64,000 nt of DNA from Strongylocentrotus purpuratus. Taxonomy: Eukaryota; Echinodermata; Echinoidea; Camarodonta; Strongylocentrotidae. Made by a program: the position numbers and the translations under genes. Positions 22,590 to 34,420 of the stretch are shown here, piece by piece (the first letter of the stretch is position 1; the number at the start of each line of letters is the position of its first letter). The DNA is taken from NCBI RefSeq assembly GCF_000002235.5, contig NW_022145595.1, positions 28,399,162 to 28,463,161 on the forward strand, given 5' to 3'. The notes under the pieces are model-generated. The model did not search any database and had not been told where the DNA came from. It saw nothing but the letters and a program-made list of their open reading frames with translations.

Positions 22590-22885
22590 GCATAAACATG
22601 ATGCTTAACCGCGAACGTCCCGATTAAGCAAGAGCTCAAGCTGCTATGACGGAGCTTGAAAAAACGTAAGCAATTGCTTATAAGAACAAGCAAAAGGTTC
22701 GTTTTATGCATACGTTTTTAAGCAATTGCTTGATCTTTAAGCAATTGCTTGCGGACATCAAGCAATTGCTTGTGCTTGCTAGCAAAAGCATTTGCTTGCA
22801 AGCAATTGCTTATGTTTATGCATACGGATACAAGTAAAAGGCTAGCACAAGCAATTGCTACTTTTTATGCATACGGCCCAATGAG
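22590..22885. repeat. Palindrome cluster built on AAGCAATTGCTT, probable MITE
   Basis: The exact 12-base palindrome AAGCAATTGCTT stands at 22668, 22720, 22739, 22760 and 22800, with near copies at 22785 and 22849. TTTATGCATACG occurs three times (near 22703, 22815, 22867). The right end, on the complement, reads TGGGCCGTATGCATAAAAAG, which looks like a transposon terminus. The left end is not clear. No coding sequence. Confidence 0.7.
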
Positions 22886-24322
22886 AGAGAGAGAGAACCA
22901 CCATCATTTTGCAATGGTTCAGGGTTTGTGTAATGTACATTTGAAACCATTTCTTAGCGTCTCAACCATTAAAAAAATAGCAAAACTATTTTATAGGAAA
23001 AGCATTATACTGAACTGAATAAAGAATAATAGCTTTATATTGGATCATACTAATACTGATACGGGCTAAAGACAATGTGGTATTTGTATAGAAGTATTCC
23101 AAAATGACATTCTGATAATCAACATTTGTTCTGGTATCATACGCATAATACAACTGATCTTTATAATTTCTTAACGTGACATAGCTTCTTCTCCCCCTGC
23201 AAACAAAAAAGAAAACAAGGTTATTTAATAAAAGGATCATGCGACAAATAATCATTGTGATTCAAATTGATGCAAGGATTTTTTTTTGAATAAGCAATGC
23301 TTTTCACCAGAATCTTCTTTGTAAAAACGACTTTTACAAATCACAGCCATGCAAATCTGCCACTGTGTTGTAAGATCACTTTCAGATTAGGAGAAGTGTA
23401 TTCTTTAATGAGTATTTTACATTGAATGGAACGTCTCAACTCAGTAAGCATGGCTGCGATTTGTAAAAGTTGTTTTTACAAAGATTCGGGTGAATAGCAG
23501 TGCTTATTCAAACAAATATTCGCATCAATTTGAATCACAATCATTATTTGTCGCTTAGTCCCTTTTAATGACCTTGTTTTCTTTCTCGTTTGCAAGGGGA
23601 GAAGAAGATATGTCACGTTAAAGACATCATAAAGATCAGTGTTGTATGCGTATATATTATATGCACAGGCCCCGCGGAACGTTTATCAAAGTGGGGGGCT
23701 AAAGTATTTACGATCAGGTAGAGGGTAGCGAGCGTAAATTGGTGTTGGGGGGGGGGGGGGGGTTCAGGGGTTTTAGGTATTTAATTACGGTCAGAGAAGC
23801 ACAAATATTTTGTGCCGCATTTGTGTCACTGGCAGGTCAGGGGGGGGGGGGCGTTTTTATTTTATTTCTTAAGGTAAAATTTACGTTACTATCCTATTTT
23901 TTTTTACCGGTTTGGGAGGCTAGGGGGGGGGGGGGGGGGCGGGCCGGTAGAATCGACTCGTGGATCCGCGCCTGTCCAAAATAGCACACACACAAAATCG
24001 CCTCGCCGCTACGCGGCTCAGTAAAGAAAGAATGTAAAAGTTGCTCCGAATAATGAGGAGGAAATAATGTGCAGAACGGGAAAAAATCGAGAGAACAGCT
24101 ATGTAGCTTGTAAATTTGTAAGAGGGAAAACGCTGATTAAAATGATAATAATGAAATTGCAAAAACTTGAGGAGTATCATAGGTACCAATATAATGGATA
24201 TTTGTATAAAAAAGAGCCCCCGTCAGTACTAAAAGAGCCCCCGTGAGAAGGCTCACGGGGGCTCTTTTTTTTTGGGGGGGGGGGGAAGAGCCCCCGTGGA
24301 CAAAAAATTAATTTGAGCCCTG
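22886..24322 (-). mobile_element. Inverted partial copy of the CAGGGCTC hAT-type family
   Basis: On the minus strand it starts CAGGGCTCAAATTAATTT at 24322 and reads through the same blocks as 18455-19655, ending in the (TC)n run. It contains an extra block (TTTACGCTCGCTACCCTC... near 23700-23745 on the complement) that is also present in the intron-3 element. Together with 18455-19655 it forms an inverted pair about 3.2 kb apart. No second terminus of the family is visible at 22886. Confidence 0.65.
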
Positions 24323-25708
24323 CTCTCAATGCGTTCACAGTTTTCACACCTCTTAACAAATGTTTCTGGAATTCATATAATAATACATGTACTGTGTTTA
24401 TTAATTACATCTAATGAATTCTTTAATTTCCTCAGCCAAATCCTTTCTCAAATATAAAAATAATAAGAATGCGTACAGACATACCTTGAAATAACTGAAG
24501 AGACAAACGGCCACTGTAAGTCTTGAACACGCCAGGTCTGGAACTTCAGTCTTCTTCTACCCCCCCCCCCACACACACACACACTCCGGGGTCGGAGGGA
24601 CCGCATGCACGTTCCTAAAATCTCCAGGAAAGGGGTACTTTTTCGCGCGACAAAATCCGGCCCGAGAATTGTAAACAAAAAAAAGGGGAGGGGGGGGGGG
24701 GTATTCGACTTTTCACCCGGAGATTTCTTTAAAAAGGGGGTGCTTTTTTTTCTCTCTCTCTTTGGAATCCTGAGAAATGTAAAAAGGGGGTTATAAAATA
24801 TCTTGAATATCATAGAAAAATTGATCAAATTCCGGGATCAAATTCCTGAAATTCCTGCTAGCTTTGAAAGCTCACTCAGGATTATTTCATTTTGAAAAGT
24901 AAAAACATTGGCCCCTAGTCCCCCTCGATCGACTAGAGCTCTCCTGAAATTGGTGGGGGGGGGGGGGGGGTGGTACATTTAGCAGTGTTCCGGATTTTTT
25001 TTTTTTTTTTTTTTTTTTTTGGGGGGGGGGGGGGTCTCCAAGGCAGGAAAAGCCAGCAGAAATGTTGGATTATTTCATTTTGAAAAGTAAAAGCATTGGC
25101 CCCCAGTCCCCCTCGATCGACTAGAGCTTACCTGATATTGGGGGGGGGGGGGGGGTGTGGTACATTTAGCAGTGTTCCGGATTTCGGGGGGGGGGGTCTC
25201 CAAGGCAGGAAAAGCCAGCAGAAATGTTGGCAGTCCTGAGATAGGGTGGGGGTGCTTTTAAAGGGAGGGAACGAGCATACGCGTACCCTAAATAACACTA
25301 AGTGGGGGGAGCCGGGCATCTACTGTATATTATTGCACTTTTTAAGCGCTCGTGCGCTGGCGCACTTTTCGTCTGGGCTATAATAATACCTTGCAAAATA
25401 ACGAAAAATTATTCTGAAGTGTTTATGAAGTGCTTGTTCGCGCACGTCGCGCAACTACTCTTAATGATCGTGACATACTGTATGCGTGTAGGCTATACAG
25501 TTATACATACATAACAAAAAAATAACTCATTTCTCATGCATTATGCTGAAATTGAAACAATCACTTTTTTTCTTCTTCTTCTTCTTCCTTTTTTTCTCTT
25601 TTTTTTTTGTAATATCAGGGGGGGGGGATGTTTGTACAGGCCATCCCCCCTACTTCAAGCCAGGGGGGATGCAGCCCCCCCCCCCATCCCCCGGGATTTA
25701 CGCCCCTG
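24323..25708. mobile_element. Repeat with CAGGGGCGTAAATCC terminus (copy 1)
   Basis: The right end on the complement is CAGGGGCGTAAATCCCGGGG. Most of it matches 54051-55290 in reverse complement (shared GAATTCTTTAATTTCCTCAG, CGGCCCGAGAATTGT, CCCTCGATCGACTAGAGCT). It carries an internal tandem duplication of about 185 bases (TTTCATTTTGAAAAGTAAAA near 24885 and again near 25073). A T26-G14 homopolymer junction lies at 24995-25034. No gene. Confidence 0.6.
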
Positions 25709-25734
25709 GTTCATATCCTACTTGTCTATGATCG

Positions 25735-26195
25735 ACACAAGTTGTGGTCATTTATGATATTCGCTCCAAACTAATGTATATAACATGCGATGTTCCTCAG
25801 GTAAGCATTTTAGACCCAATTTTATTTACAAGTTATATCAATGGTATGTGTATTTGTATAAAAGACTTTAAACTATTATTGTACGCAGTTGACAGCGTAC
25901 TACTCTATTCAAATCCGTATCCAAAATAGCTTGAGGGAAAGCTCAGTGAACAGCTGTCTACCTGTGTCGATTGGATGACTGATAATAAGCTTTCTTTACA
26001 CTTGGGAAAAAACAGAAAGTATTTTGTTCTGTTCTAAAAGTAGTTCTAAAAAGTAATTTGAATTCAAAGTGATACACCATAATCGAGTTATCAAGAGCAT
26101 ATAATCTGTGAAGTATTTAGGCGTTGAGTTGGCTAGCGTAATTTTATTTTCATCGAATTAGTAGAATCATTTGTAAAAAATGCAAATTCTCGTCT
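25735..26195 (+). mobile_element. LINE fragment, reverse transcriptase piece
   Basis: Translation reads CDVPQVSILDPILFTSYING, then LLLYAVDSVLLYSN, DWMTDNKLSLHLGK, and VKYLGVEL. These align with the PQGS.LGPLLF, YADD, W.. .NKL and KYLGV motifs of Jockey/CR1/L2-type reverse transcriptase, with V for G and for D at key places. It is short and decayed, and abuts the next LINE. Confidence 0.65.
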
Positions 26196-29100
26196 GAAAT
26201 TTGTGCACAGATATCAAAGTTATTACAATGATTATTACAATGATTTGTTCAACAGTGTTAAAGGCAATATAAGAAAAACTTGGTCTCATATCTATGAATT
26301 GTTAGGTCGGTCAAATAGGCATTCACTTCCTCAAGAGATGGATTTTAGTGGAGTACTTCTTTCATCTGCCAAGGATAAGGCTGAAAGTTTTAATAAATAT
26401 TTCATTGGACTACCCATGAAAATCAGTAAAGATATTCCTCAAGTACCACAATATTTTGTGATTATATGAAACAGTGTGACGATAATGCATCTATGTTTCT
26501 AAAAACCAACTTCAAACTCTGATATCATCGATATTGTATCATCTTTGAAACCATCTAAATCTAGTGGTTCTGATGATATTTCACCTAGAATTATAAAGGA
26601 GTGCATACACCTTTTTATTGATCCCTTATGTAAAATCATTAATATGTCTTTATCTCGGGGAGTTGTTCCGGATAAACTCAAGGTAGCTAAAGTGGCACCA
26701 GTGTATACAAAATCTGACCGTAAAAATGTCATTAATTATAGGCCAATAGCATTGTTACCAATCTTTTCTAAAATCCTTCAGAAAATAATTTATAAACGCT
26801 TAAATGACTTTCTATCTAAAAAGAATATCTTGATTCCTCAGCAGTGTGGCCTTCGTAAGCACTTCTCCACACAAATGGGTGTGTTTCAGTTATTAAGCAA
26901 TATCATAAAAGCTATTGATGGAGACAGGTATTGTCTGGGGATATTCTTAGATCTATCTAAGGCGTTTGATACCATTGACCATATGGTATCCTCCTCAGGA
27001 AACTAGAGCATTATGGAATACGTGGTGTAGCATTTTCTTGGTTCCAAAGCTATTGTTTGACAGGACTCAATTTGTTGTGGTGGATGGTACTAGTTCCCAT
27101 CTTGCTGCCATTAAATAAGGTGTACCTCAGGGTCCTTTTCTTGGTCCCCTGTTGTTTTTAATCTATATAAATGATATAACACACTCATCAACATTATTCT
27201 CATACTCACTGTTTGCTGATGATACCAGCTTGCTGTTGGTTGATAAGAAGGCTGAAGATTTATTACTAATTGCAAATCAAGAGATTCAGAAACTGTATGC
27301 ATGGTATTTTTGTAATAAGTTATTGTTGAATGTTCAAAAGACCAAATGTGTTATTTTCCGCTCAAAGCGTAAACAGCTTGCAGATGGTATTACTTTTCTT
27401 AATGTTTGAGGCCATGATAGTGCGCTTTATAGTGAAAATGTTCAGTTCTTAGGATTAACTATGGATGAGCATTTATCTTGGAAGAATCATTTAGATGTTG
27501 TATGCACTAAGTTGTCCCGAAGTGTAGGTGTCATTTTTAGATTCAAATTCATTTTACCTGAAAGAGTGCTGATAATATTATATGATAGTATTATTCTTCC
27601 TTATTTGACATATTGTAATGTTGCTTGGGGAAACACTTTTAAGTCATATCTTGATAAGTTGAGAGTATTGCAGAAGAAGGCAATAAGGCTTATTATATAC
27701 TAATTCTAATACTACTACTAGGTCGAGCGTACTCGCACTGATTTGACAAGCTTTTTCCATTCAGTTCTATTCTCCATGATCTTTGGGAGCTCCTGTCTTG
27801 GTAGACAGGTGTCTTTTTCTAACTGGTCAATGTAAGTCATTGCTGGGCGCCCTCTGGTGCGTTTGCCCCTTGAGGGCTCCCAGAAGAGCATTTGTGAAAT
27901 AATTTCACTCTTGCTCCTCCAGCAGTGCCCACTGAAACGGAGGCGACGGTCTCTCAGTCTGGCTGAGATCGGTGTAATGTCCCTATACAGTTCAATATTG
28001 GTCATAATTATGGTCACTCCAGTTGACATTTAGTGCTGCTCTCAAGAGTCTTGTATAGCAACCATTCAGTTGTTTTGCCAGGCTACTCGTCAATGTCCAG
28101 GCTTCTGATCCATAGAGCAGTACAGTTTCCACTGAAGCCCTAAAGAAACGGACTTTCAGTTTTCTACCGAGGTTTGATTTCCAAATGGCTGTCAGCTTGT
28201 TCAAAGCTGTCCAGGCTTTTGCCTTTCGGATACTCAGGTCTTGTTTTGACTGATCAACCCACGAGCCGAGGTACTGAAAGTCTTGGACCTGCTTCAGCTT
28301 TGTCCTGTCAGCAGTACAGATCTCGCCTTCACGAAGGTTGTACATCATGAATTCTGTCTTAGTGCTGTTTATTTGTAGACCGACTTGGCTTGCTGCAGAC
28401 TCTACTTGTTCTAGGAGCTTCTGTGCCTTTTCCAGATTGTATGAGATTAGTGCAATATCATCAGCAAAGTCGGTATCTGTGATCATTTCAGCAGGATATC
28501 TGCTACTTTTCCTTTCCTGTAGGGTGAAGCCTAGATCCTCGAACCCTTCAGTAGCCATTCTTAGAGCATAATCCAATGCAATGATGAATAGGTATGGGGC
28601 TAAGGTATCTCCTTGAAGCACTCCTGATGGTAAAGATGGTAAAGATGGTAAAGGAGTCAGTCTCTCCATCTGGTGAACGTACTTGAGCTGTGGTATCTTT
28701 GTACATCAATCCTACTGCTGTAACTATTGTGTGTGGTATTCCATAGGCTCTTAAGATCTCTAAAATCTTCTTCCTATTGATTGAATCAAAGGCCTTCTTA
28801 AAATCCACTTTGCTTTAATACCTTCCACCAGTCTTCGCAAAGTTAGAATTTGCGCTACTGTAGATCTTCCTGGACGGAATCCATTCTGGTTCTTGCGGAG
28901 AAGGGGTTCCAGGTGAGGACGGATTTTATTCAAAAGCATTTTGTTGAATACTTTTGCAGCTACTGGGGTCAGTGCTATACCACGGTAGTTTTGAGGGGTA
29001 CTGAGATCTCCCTTTTGGGGTACAGGGATTATTATGCTCCGAGACCACAAGTCTGGTTTCTCGCCATGGATAAGTGATCTGTTGCATACTTCCAGAAGCT

Positions 29101-30275
29101 GTTGGTCAAGGGCACCAGACTTCCATACCTCTGCTGGGATTCCATCCACACCGGGGCATTTATTATTGGAGAGGGAGGTAACTGCTACTTTGAGTTCTCC
29201 AATGGTAAATTTGCTTGTTTTGATTTGGAGTGTCTTTTGGACCATCTTCCTTACTGGGTTGTTGTTGTCTGGTGGAGGTTGACCAAGTAGATAAGAAAAG
29301 TGATCTTTCCAATGGTTTAGTCTCTCTTGTGGTGTTTTACCTCTAAGCTGATCCACTGGGGTCGAGGCCTTTCCAGTGATCTCTTTCACAATATTCCATA
29401 CTTTCCTAGTCTGCTGTTGGAATGCACCAATCTCTATCTCAGTGCATTTTTGAGCTATGTAATTTGACTGCTCTTCATTGTATGCATCCTGGAGATCTTT
29501 CTTGACTTTGTCAAGTGTTTCTGCGTGTTCGGCAGTTGGTGCGCCATTCTTTTTATTATATGCTACTTTAAGGCATTTCCGTTTCTCCCTAATCTTTTCG
29601 TTTTCCCATGGCACCCGTTTCTTCTTGCCCTTTCTCTTTGATACGTATTTTGTGGCTGCTCCTTCGTGAGCTTCTATCAGTGCGGAGAAGATCTCATTCG
29701 CTGTAGGATTCTTGATGAATTGATACAATGCCTCAAATCTGTTGTTGACCTCTACTGTATATGCTTCCTTAACACTACTATCTGATTTAAAGAGCTGCCA
29801 GTCATGAGGAAGATTTGATTTGGCTTTTACCTTCTTGTTGCTTCTCAAGCTCAATTGTATTCTGGTGGAAACTATTCGATGGTCCGAGTTCAAGGGGCCA
29901 AAAGTGTTATAAGCTTGACAGTCTTTCACACTATGTGACAGTCTTTCACACTATAAATTGTAATTATAGACATCCAAGTTCTCCATTGTTTCTTCGACTA
30001 AGAATGTTACCACTGAGTGGACTTGTGTCGTTCAGTTGCGTTTTGTTTATGTTTAAACTCCAGTCTATGCATTATGAATGTACGTTAAAAGATTTATTCC
30101 GTCAAAACTCACAAATTCATAATTATAATACACGTCAGAGGGGGTTTTATTCATCAGCCTTTTGCAAGAACAAATATCACTCTGACCTCTTTCAAAATCT
30201 CTTGCATCAAAGAATGAAACAGTTTGCCTTATGATATACAAAAAAAAGTACAACTCTTTCTAGGTTTAGAAGTTT
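26196..30275 (+). mobile_element. CR1/L2-like LINE, 5'-truncated, split by an RTE-like LINE
   Basis: Two pieces, 26196-27708 and about 29946-30275, belong to one LINE. Motifs: KPSKSSGSDDISPRIIKEC, NYRPIALLPIFSKILQKIIY, FLDLSKAFDTIDHM, LFADDTSLLLV (reverse transcriptase core), then VQFLGLTMDEHLSWKNHLD and PYLTYCNVAWG. The second piece resumes at TATAGACATCCAAGTTCTCC, exactly as in the uninterrupted copy at 56715-60061. Endonuclease is absent by 5' truncation. Several frameshifts and stops (for example near 26469 and 27000, and TAA near 27117) show it is inactive. The interruption is the RTE-like element at 27709-29945. Confidence 0.8.
27709..29945 (-). mobile_element. RTE-like LINE, 5'-truncated, inserted in the CR1/L2-like LINE
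   Basis: The minus strand encodes the end of an endonuclease (FGPLNSDHRIVSTRI), a linker, and a reverse transcriptase: CPGVDGIPAEVWKSG, NYRGIALTPVAAKVFNKML, QNGFRPGRSTVAQILTLRR, VDFKKAFDSINRKKIL, GVLQGDTLAPYLF, FADDIALIS. The C-terminal part has LLYGSEAWTLT and RRLRFSGHCWR. It ends on the left in a CTACTACTAG-type 3' tail. Frames shift at about 28805, 28650 and 28020, so it is inactive. The LINE sequences on both sides are contiguous in the sister copy at 59280-59310. Confidence 0.8.
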
Positions 30276-31300
30276 ATCTAAAACCCCGAAATAAACACCC
30301 AAACTATAAACAAGACCAAATAACCAGTATTTTATCTCTTTTTTGGAAAAATGAATTTCCATAATTATGTTTTGTCCACAAATCACGTGACTTTGTAACG
30401 GTAGGTCCGATTTTCAAAAAAATTATTTTAAAAGATGCGCAAGACACGAAAGAAAAAAGTCAGCGAGCGGCGGGGCGCCATATCAGCGCTCCGCCCCCCC
30501 CCCCTCCACAGGATTCGTCGAATATTAATTTATAACCCGGCGTCCCATACTCGGGAAATGCATTGACGTAATCTACTAATAGAAATATATGTAAACAAAC
30601 GATATGTCATCATTATTTATAAAGTACTCTCAAAGTTTTAGACACAGACACAGTATAAACACAGCACATACTGTTGTTATCAGACAGACAAAGACTTAAT
30701 TGTTATTGCCTATAGTGACGTGTCCATCAGTGGCGGATCCAGCGGGGCACCCAACCCTGGGGGAAAAAAGTATAAAACACGTTAATTTTACCTTTTTTGG
30801 AGATGGGCCCCTCGATCCCCTGGCGCTCAAGAGGGGGGGGGGGGGGGGGGGTGCGATTTTTCAAATTTTCGAGGGCCAAAAAAAGAAATTAGTGCTCACA
30901 TTACCAATGGGGAGCAGCAAAGTGGAAAAGCAAACGATTTTATTGATATGGGGGGGGGGGGTAGTGAGCTACTCAACACCCCACCCCTTTGAGCAGAAAA
31001 AAGGAAGAAAAAGGTACATTTTTGTTGTTACCATATTTTGTTCAACCTTTTTTTGTGCCAGGGGTGGGGCACCCCATGCCTTTGACCTACTTACTCCGAA
31101 CTCGAACTCAGGCTGTGTTTTGATACCATGTACCGTCATATCAAATTTCATTAACATCCATCTATCATTACTAAAGTTATTGAACGGAAACCAGATTTGT
31201 GACGGACGGAGAGACGGAAGGACAGACGGCAGCGTTACTATATCCCCTCCGACTTCGTCGGCAGGGGATAATTAAAGGAATCAGAGGAGAGGGGCGAATG
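30276..31300. other. Repeat-rich stretch without a gene
   Basis: Contains CAGTGGCGGATCCAGCGGGG at 30728, a terminus typical of short hAT-type MITEs, followed by two G-runs (30834-30851 and 30951-30961). It ends near 31270 with GACGGACGGAGAGACGGAAG and CCTCCGACTTCGTCGGCAGG, a short hairpin seen in other marine invertebrate repeats. No matching right terminus was found. No coding frame with family resemblance. Confidence 0.45.
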
Positions 31301-31586
31301 ACATGTTATATGACTGATATAGCCTGAATACAGAACACTTTTCTCTTCTCTACCAGGTTCATACTTTTTAATTTTGTATATACTTATGTTTTCTTTTTTA
31401 AGAAGTTAACCCCTTAAGGGGGGAACAGCGGTATTGTCAACCTTTTTAGGAAGTTGTTTGTCTAGAGTATCATTCTTGACTTTGTACGGATATTGTCATT
31501 TATGTATTTTTCTTGTGTGTTTTGCAATTTTGATTTTATTGCTAAATTAATGTATTACCAGGTAATGTCATTAATTGGGGGGAAAT

Positions 31587-31962
31587 TGTAGTAATGTGAG
31601 ATTGTTACCTCCTGTGGCTGGACCTGGGTTAGTGCAGGCTATTGTTCAGTGTGCACTCAGGCCTCTCTTGCGATGGCTTGAGTGCACGCTGGACAATGAC
31701 CTGGGCTTGCATGGGTTCGGTTGCAGGAGGTCACAGCTTTCACATTACTGGAGAAGACATTACTGCAGAGAAGTCACAGGTGGTGCACGTGCATAGTGGG
31801 CAATTGAGTTACATGACCACAAAGACTGTATTGTACAAGGGCGTACGTTGAAGTCAAGCCTTTTTTTTATATAGTGTGGGTGGGGCTGTTTTGTTGTCTT
31901 CAAAATAAAATACCCAAACATCAACTGCAAAGCGTCTGAGAGTGAATTCTTTGGTTTTTCTT
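31587..31962 (+). repeat. LTR, first of two adjacent copies
   Basis: Starts TGTAGTAATGTGAGATTG after a purine-rich tract. Includes GGACAATGACCTGGGCTTG, TTATATAGTGTGGGTGGGGC and AAAATAAAATACCCAAACATC, probably promoter and polyadenylation signals. The second copy begins four bases further on. Confidence 0.75.
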
Positions 31963-31965
31963 AAT

Positions 31966-33617
31966 TGTAGTAATGTGAGATTGTTGCCTCCTGTACGTGG
32001 CTGGACCTGGGTTGGTGCAGGCTATTGTTCAGTGTGCACTCAGGCCTCTCTTGCAATGGCTTGAGTGCACGCTGGACAATGACCTGGGCTTGCATGGGTT
32101 CTTCTTCTTCTTCTTCTTCTTTGGGTTAAGTCTACCTCCTTCACAGTTGAAGATTATTGCAGACTGATGAGTGTGTGTGTGTGCTTACAAGAGCAAGGTG
32201 CATGGTGCAATGCTATTTACATTGTGGAAGTAAAAAGTTCCCGGACTTAGTTGCTGCCTCCCGTCAGGCATTGACGGATGAGGCACATACTGTTTCTGAT
32301 GGCAGGTTGTTCCAACTCCTCACAGTCCTGGGAAAGAAGGACTGCTTATATTGCTCAGTTCTTGAACGGAGGACTTGGTAACTATGTGCATGGGCAGTCA
32401 TGGAAGGTCTTGTGACAGGGTTGATGTAGGATGCTGTGTCGAGTGCTACCAGGTTGTTGTGGAGCTTGTAAATCATCACCAGTCTGTAATTTTCTCTGCG
32501 TTGCTCGAGTGTGGTCCAGTCAAGTTGTTGGAGCATGGAGGTCACGCTAGAGGTGTTGTGGTACCGATTGAGGGTGAATCTAGCGGTCCGTCTTTGTACC
32601 ATTTCTAGTTGATGGATGTGGTTTGCAGAGGAGGGATCCCAAACTGTAGAACTGTACTCAATGAGTGGTCTTACTAGAGCTTTGTAGGCAGTACTCTTCA
32701 GTTTTGGTGAGTTGATCCGGAGATTTCGTCTGAGGAAGGCAAGGGTGTTGTTTGCTTTCTGGCATATGCTTGTGATGTGCTTGTCCCATTTCAAGTCTGA
32801 TGTGATTGTGATGCCTAGGTACTTGGTTGATGAGACTGCTTCCAGTGGTGTATTGTTCAGGATGTACTGGTGTCGTATCTGGCTCTTCTTCCTGGACACT
32901 GTGGTGGTATTGCACTTGTCCGTATTGAGCTCCATCATCCATTCAGAGGACAATTCAGCAAGCCTATTAAGGTCCTCCTGTAGTTCAATAGAGTCTTGTC
33001 TGCCCTTGATCGCTAGGTAGATGATGGCGTCGTCTGCGAAGAGACGTACTGGAGAGGTGAGGTTGTCTGGCAGGTCGTTGATGTAGTACAGGAAAAGAGA
33101 GGGTCCGAGAACAGAGACTTGAGGTACTCCTGAGTCGACGTCGACCTCAGGTGATATGGCCTTCTAGAACAACTTGCTGGGTTCGATGGTGAAGAAATTT
33201 GGTGATCCACCTGTTGCTTTTGCCTCTCACTCCATAGTGGTCCAGCTTGTGCATTAGTCTCTGGTGACCGACCTTGTCAAAGGCTTTGCTGAAGTCCATG
33301 ACAAGGACGTCAGTTTGCAGACCTAGCTCCATGTTCGTCTGGAGGTCACTAACGAATCCCAGTAGTTGTTGCAGGAGGTCACAGCTTTCACATTACTGGA
33401 GAAGACATTACTGCAGAGAAGTCACAAGTGGTGCACGTGCATAGTGGGCAATTGAGTTACATGGTCGACCATAAAGACTGTATTGTACAAGAGCGTACGT
33501 TGAAGTCAAGCCTTTTTTTTATATAGTGTGGGCGGGGCTGTTTTGTTGCCTTCAAAATAAAATAACCAAACATCAACTGCAAAGCGTCCGAGAGTGAATT
33601 CTTTGGCCTTTATTTCA
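31966..33617 (+). repeat. LTR, second copy, split by a LINE
   Basis: 31966-32097 and about 33369-33617 match the first LTR in order. The primer-binding site follows directly, so this is the 5' LTR of the internal region to the right. The intervening ~1.27 kb is the LINE at 32098-33368. Confidence 0.75.
32098..33368 (-). mobile_element. CR1/Jockey-like LINE, 5'-truncated, inserted in an LTR
   Basis: The minus strand carries the C-terminal half of a reverse transcriptase: TDVLVMDFSKAFDKVGHQRL, then RLFADDAIIYLAIKGRQ in another frame, then WMMELNTDKCNT, TKYLGITITSDLKWDKHI, RPLIEYSSTVWDP and FFPRTVRSWNNLPSETV. The 3' end is a (GAA)n tail, seen on the plus strand as (TTC)n at 32100-32121. At least one frameshift separates the first and later parts. 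It is 5'-truncated, as usual for LINEs. Confidence 0.8.
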
Positions 33618-34420
33618 CTGGTGTCAGAAGTGGGATAGGCGCTTTTGAAGTTCATCGGACGACCTGAACAACACCACAACGAGCAAGGATCAGGAGCTAA
33701 AGTGGAATCGTCAGCTGGAAGTTTGCAGACTGTGTATAGTGAAGAGACAGCCTCGGCCCGCGGGAAAACAAAAACAGTATTAACGAATTGAACTCATGTG
33801 CAATTTTTTTTTTTTTTTTTAATTTTTAATTAAAACTTCATGTTAATCTGTATTGCTATATTTAATTGTGCACATAATTTTGTATCAGTGCCCTCCTTGC
33901 ACCATGAATACCCCTTCAGGACAAGCACTTGATGCTGACATGATGACTCAGTTCTTTCGGCGATCAATGGGACTGCAAGGAATTTCGCAGAGCCACCTCT
34001 CCAAGTTTAAGGGGCTTCCTGAAAGTGTGAATGATCTTTCACTTCCAGAATGGTTTGAGGAATTTGAGGAACTCACAGCTCAATTCAATCTGTCTAGTAC
34101 AGAGAAGGCCAGATTACTCCTTGATCATCTAGCAGGTGCAGCCCGGGAGGAGGTAATGTACCTACAGGATGACAAACGGCATGATTTTGATGAGGTTGTC
34201 AGTACCCTTAAACTTTGCTTCGGTTATCAAGAAACAACCCAAACTCTAAGCAGCAAATTCCACAATCGTCGGCAACAGGAGGGAGAATCGCTTTGTGATT
34301 TTAGTAGAGCACTTGAACGTTGTCTTCGAGGTGGAGTCTCCTCCCGTCCTGGGCTTCGAGGTGGAGCCTCCTCCCGTCCTGGGCTACTTCGAGTCTCGGG
34401 AAATGCACGATGTGGAGTGC

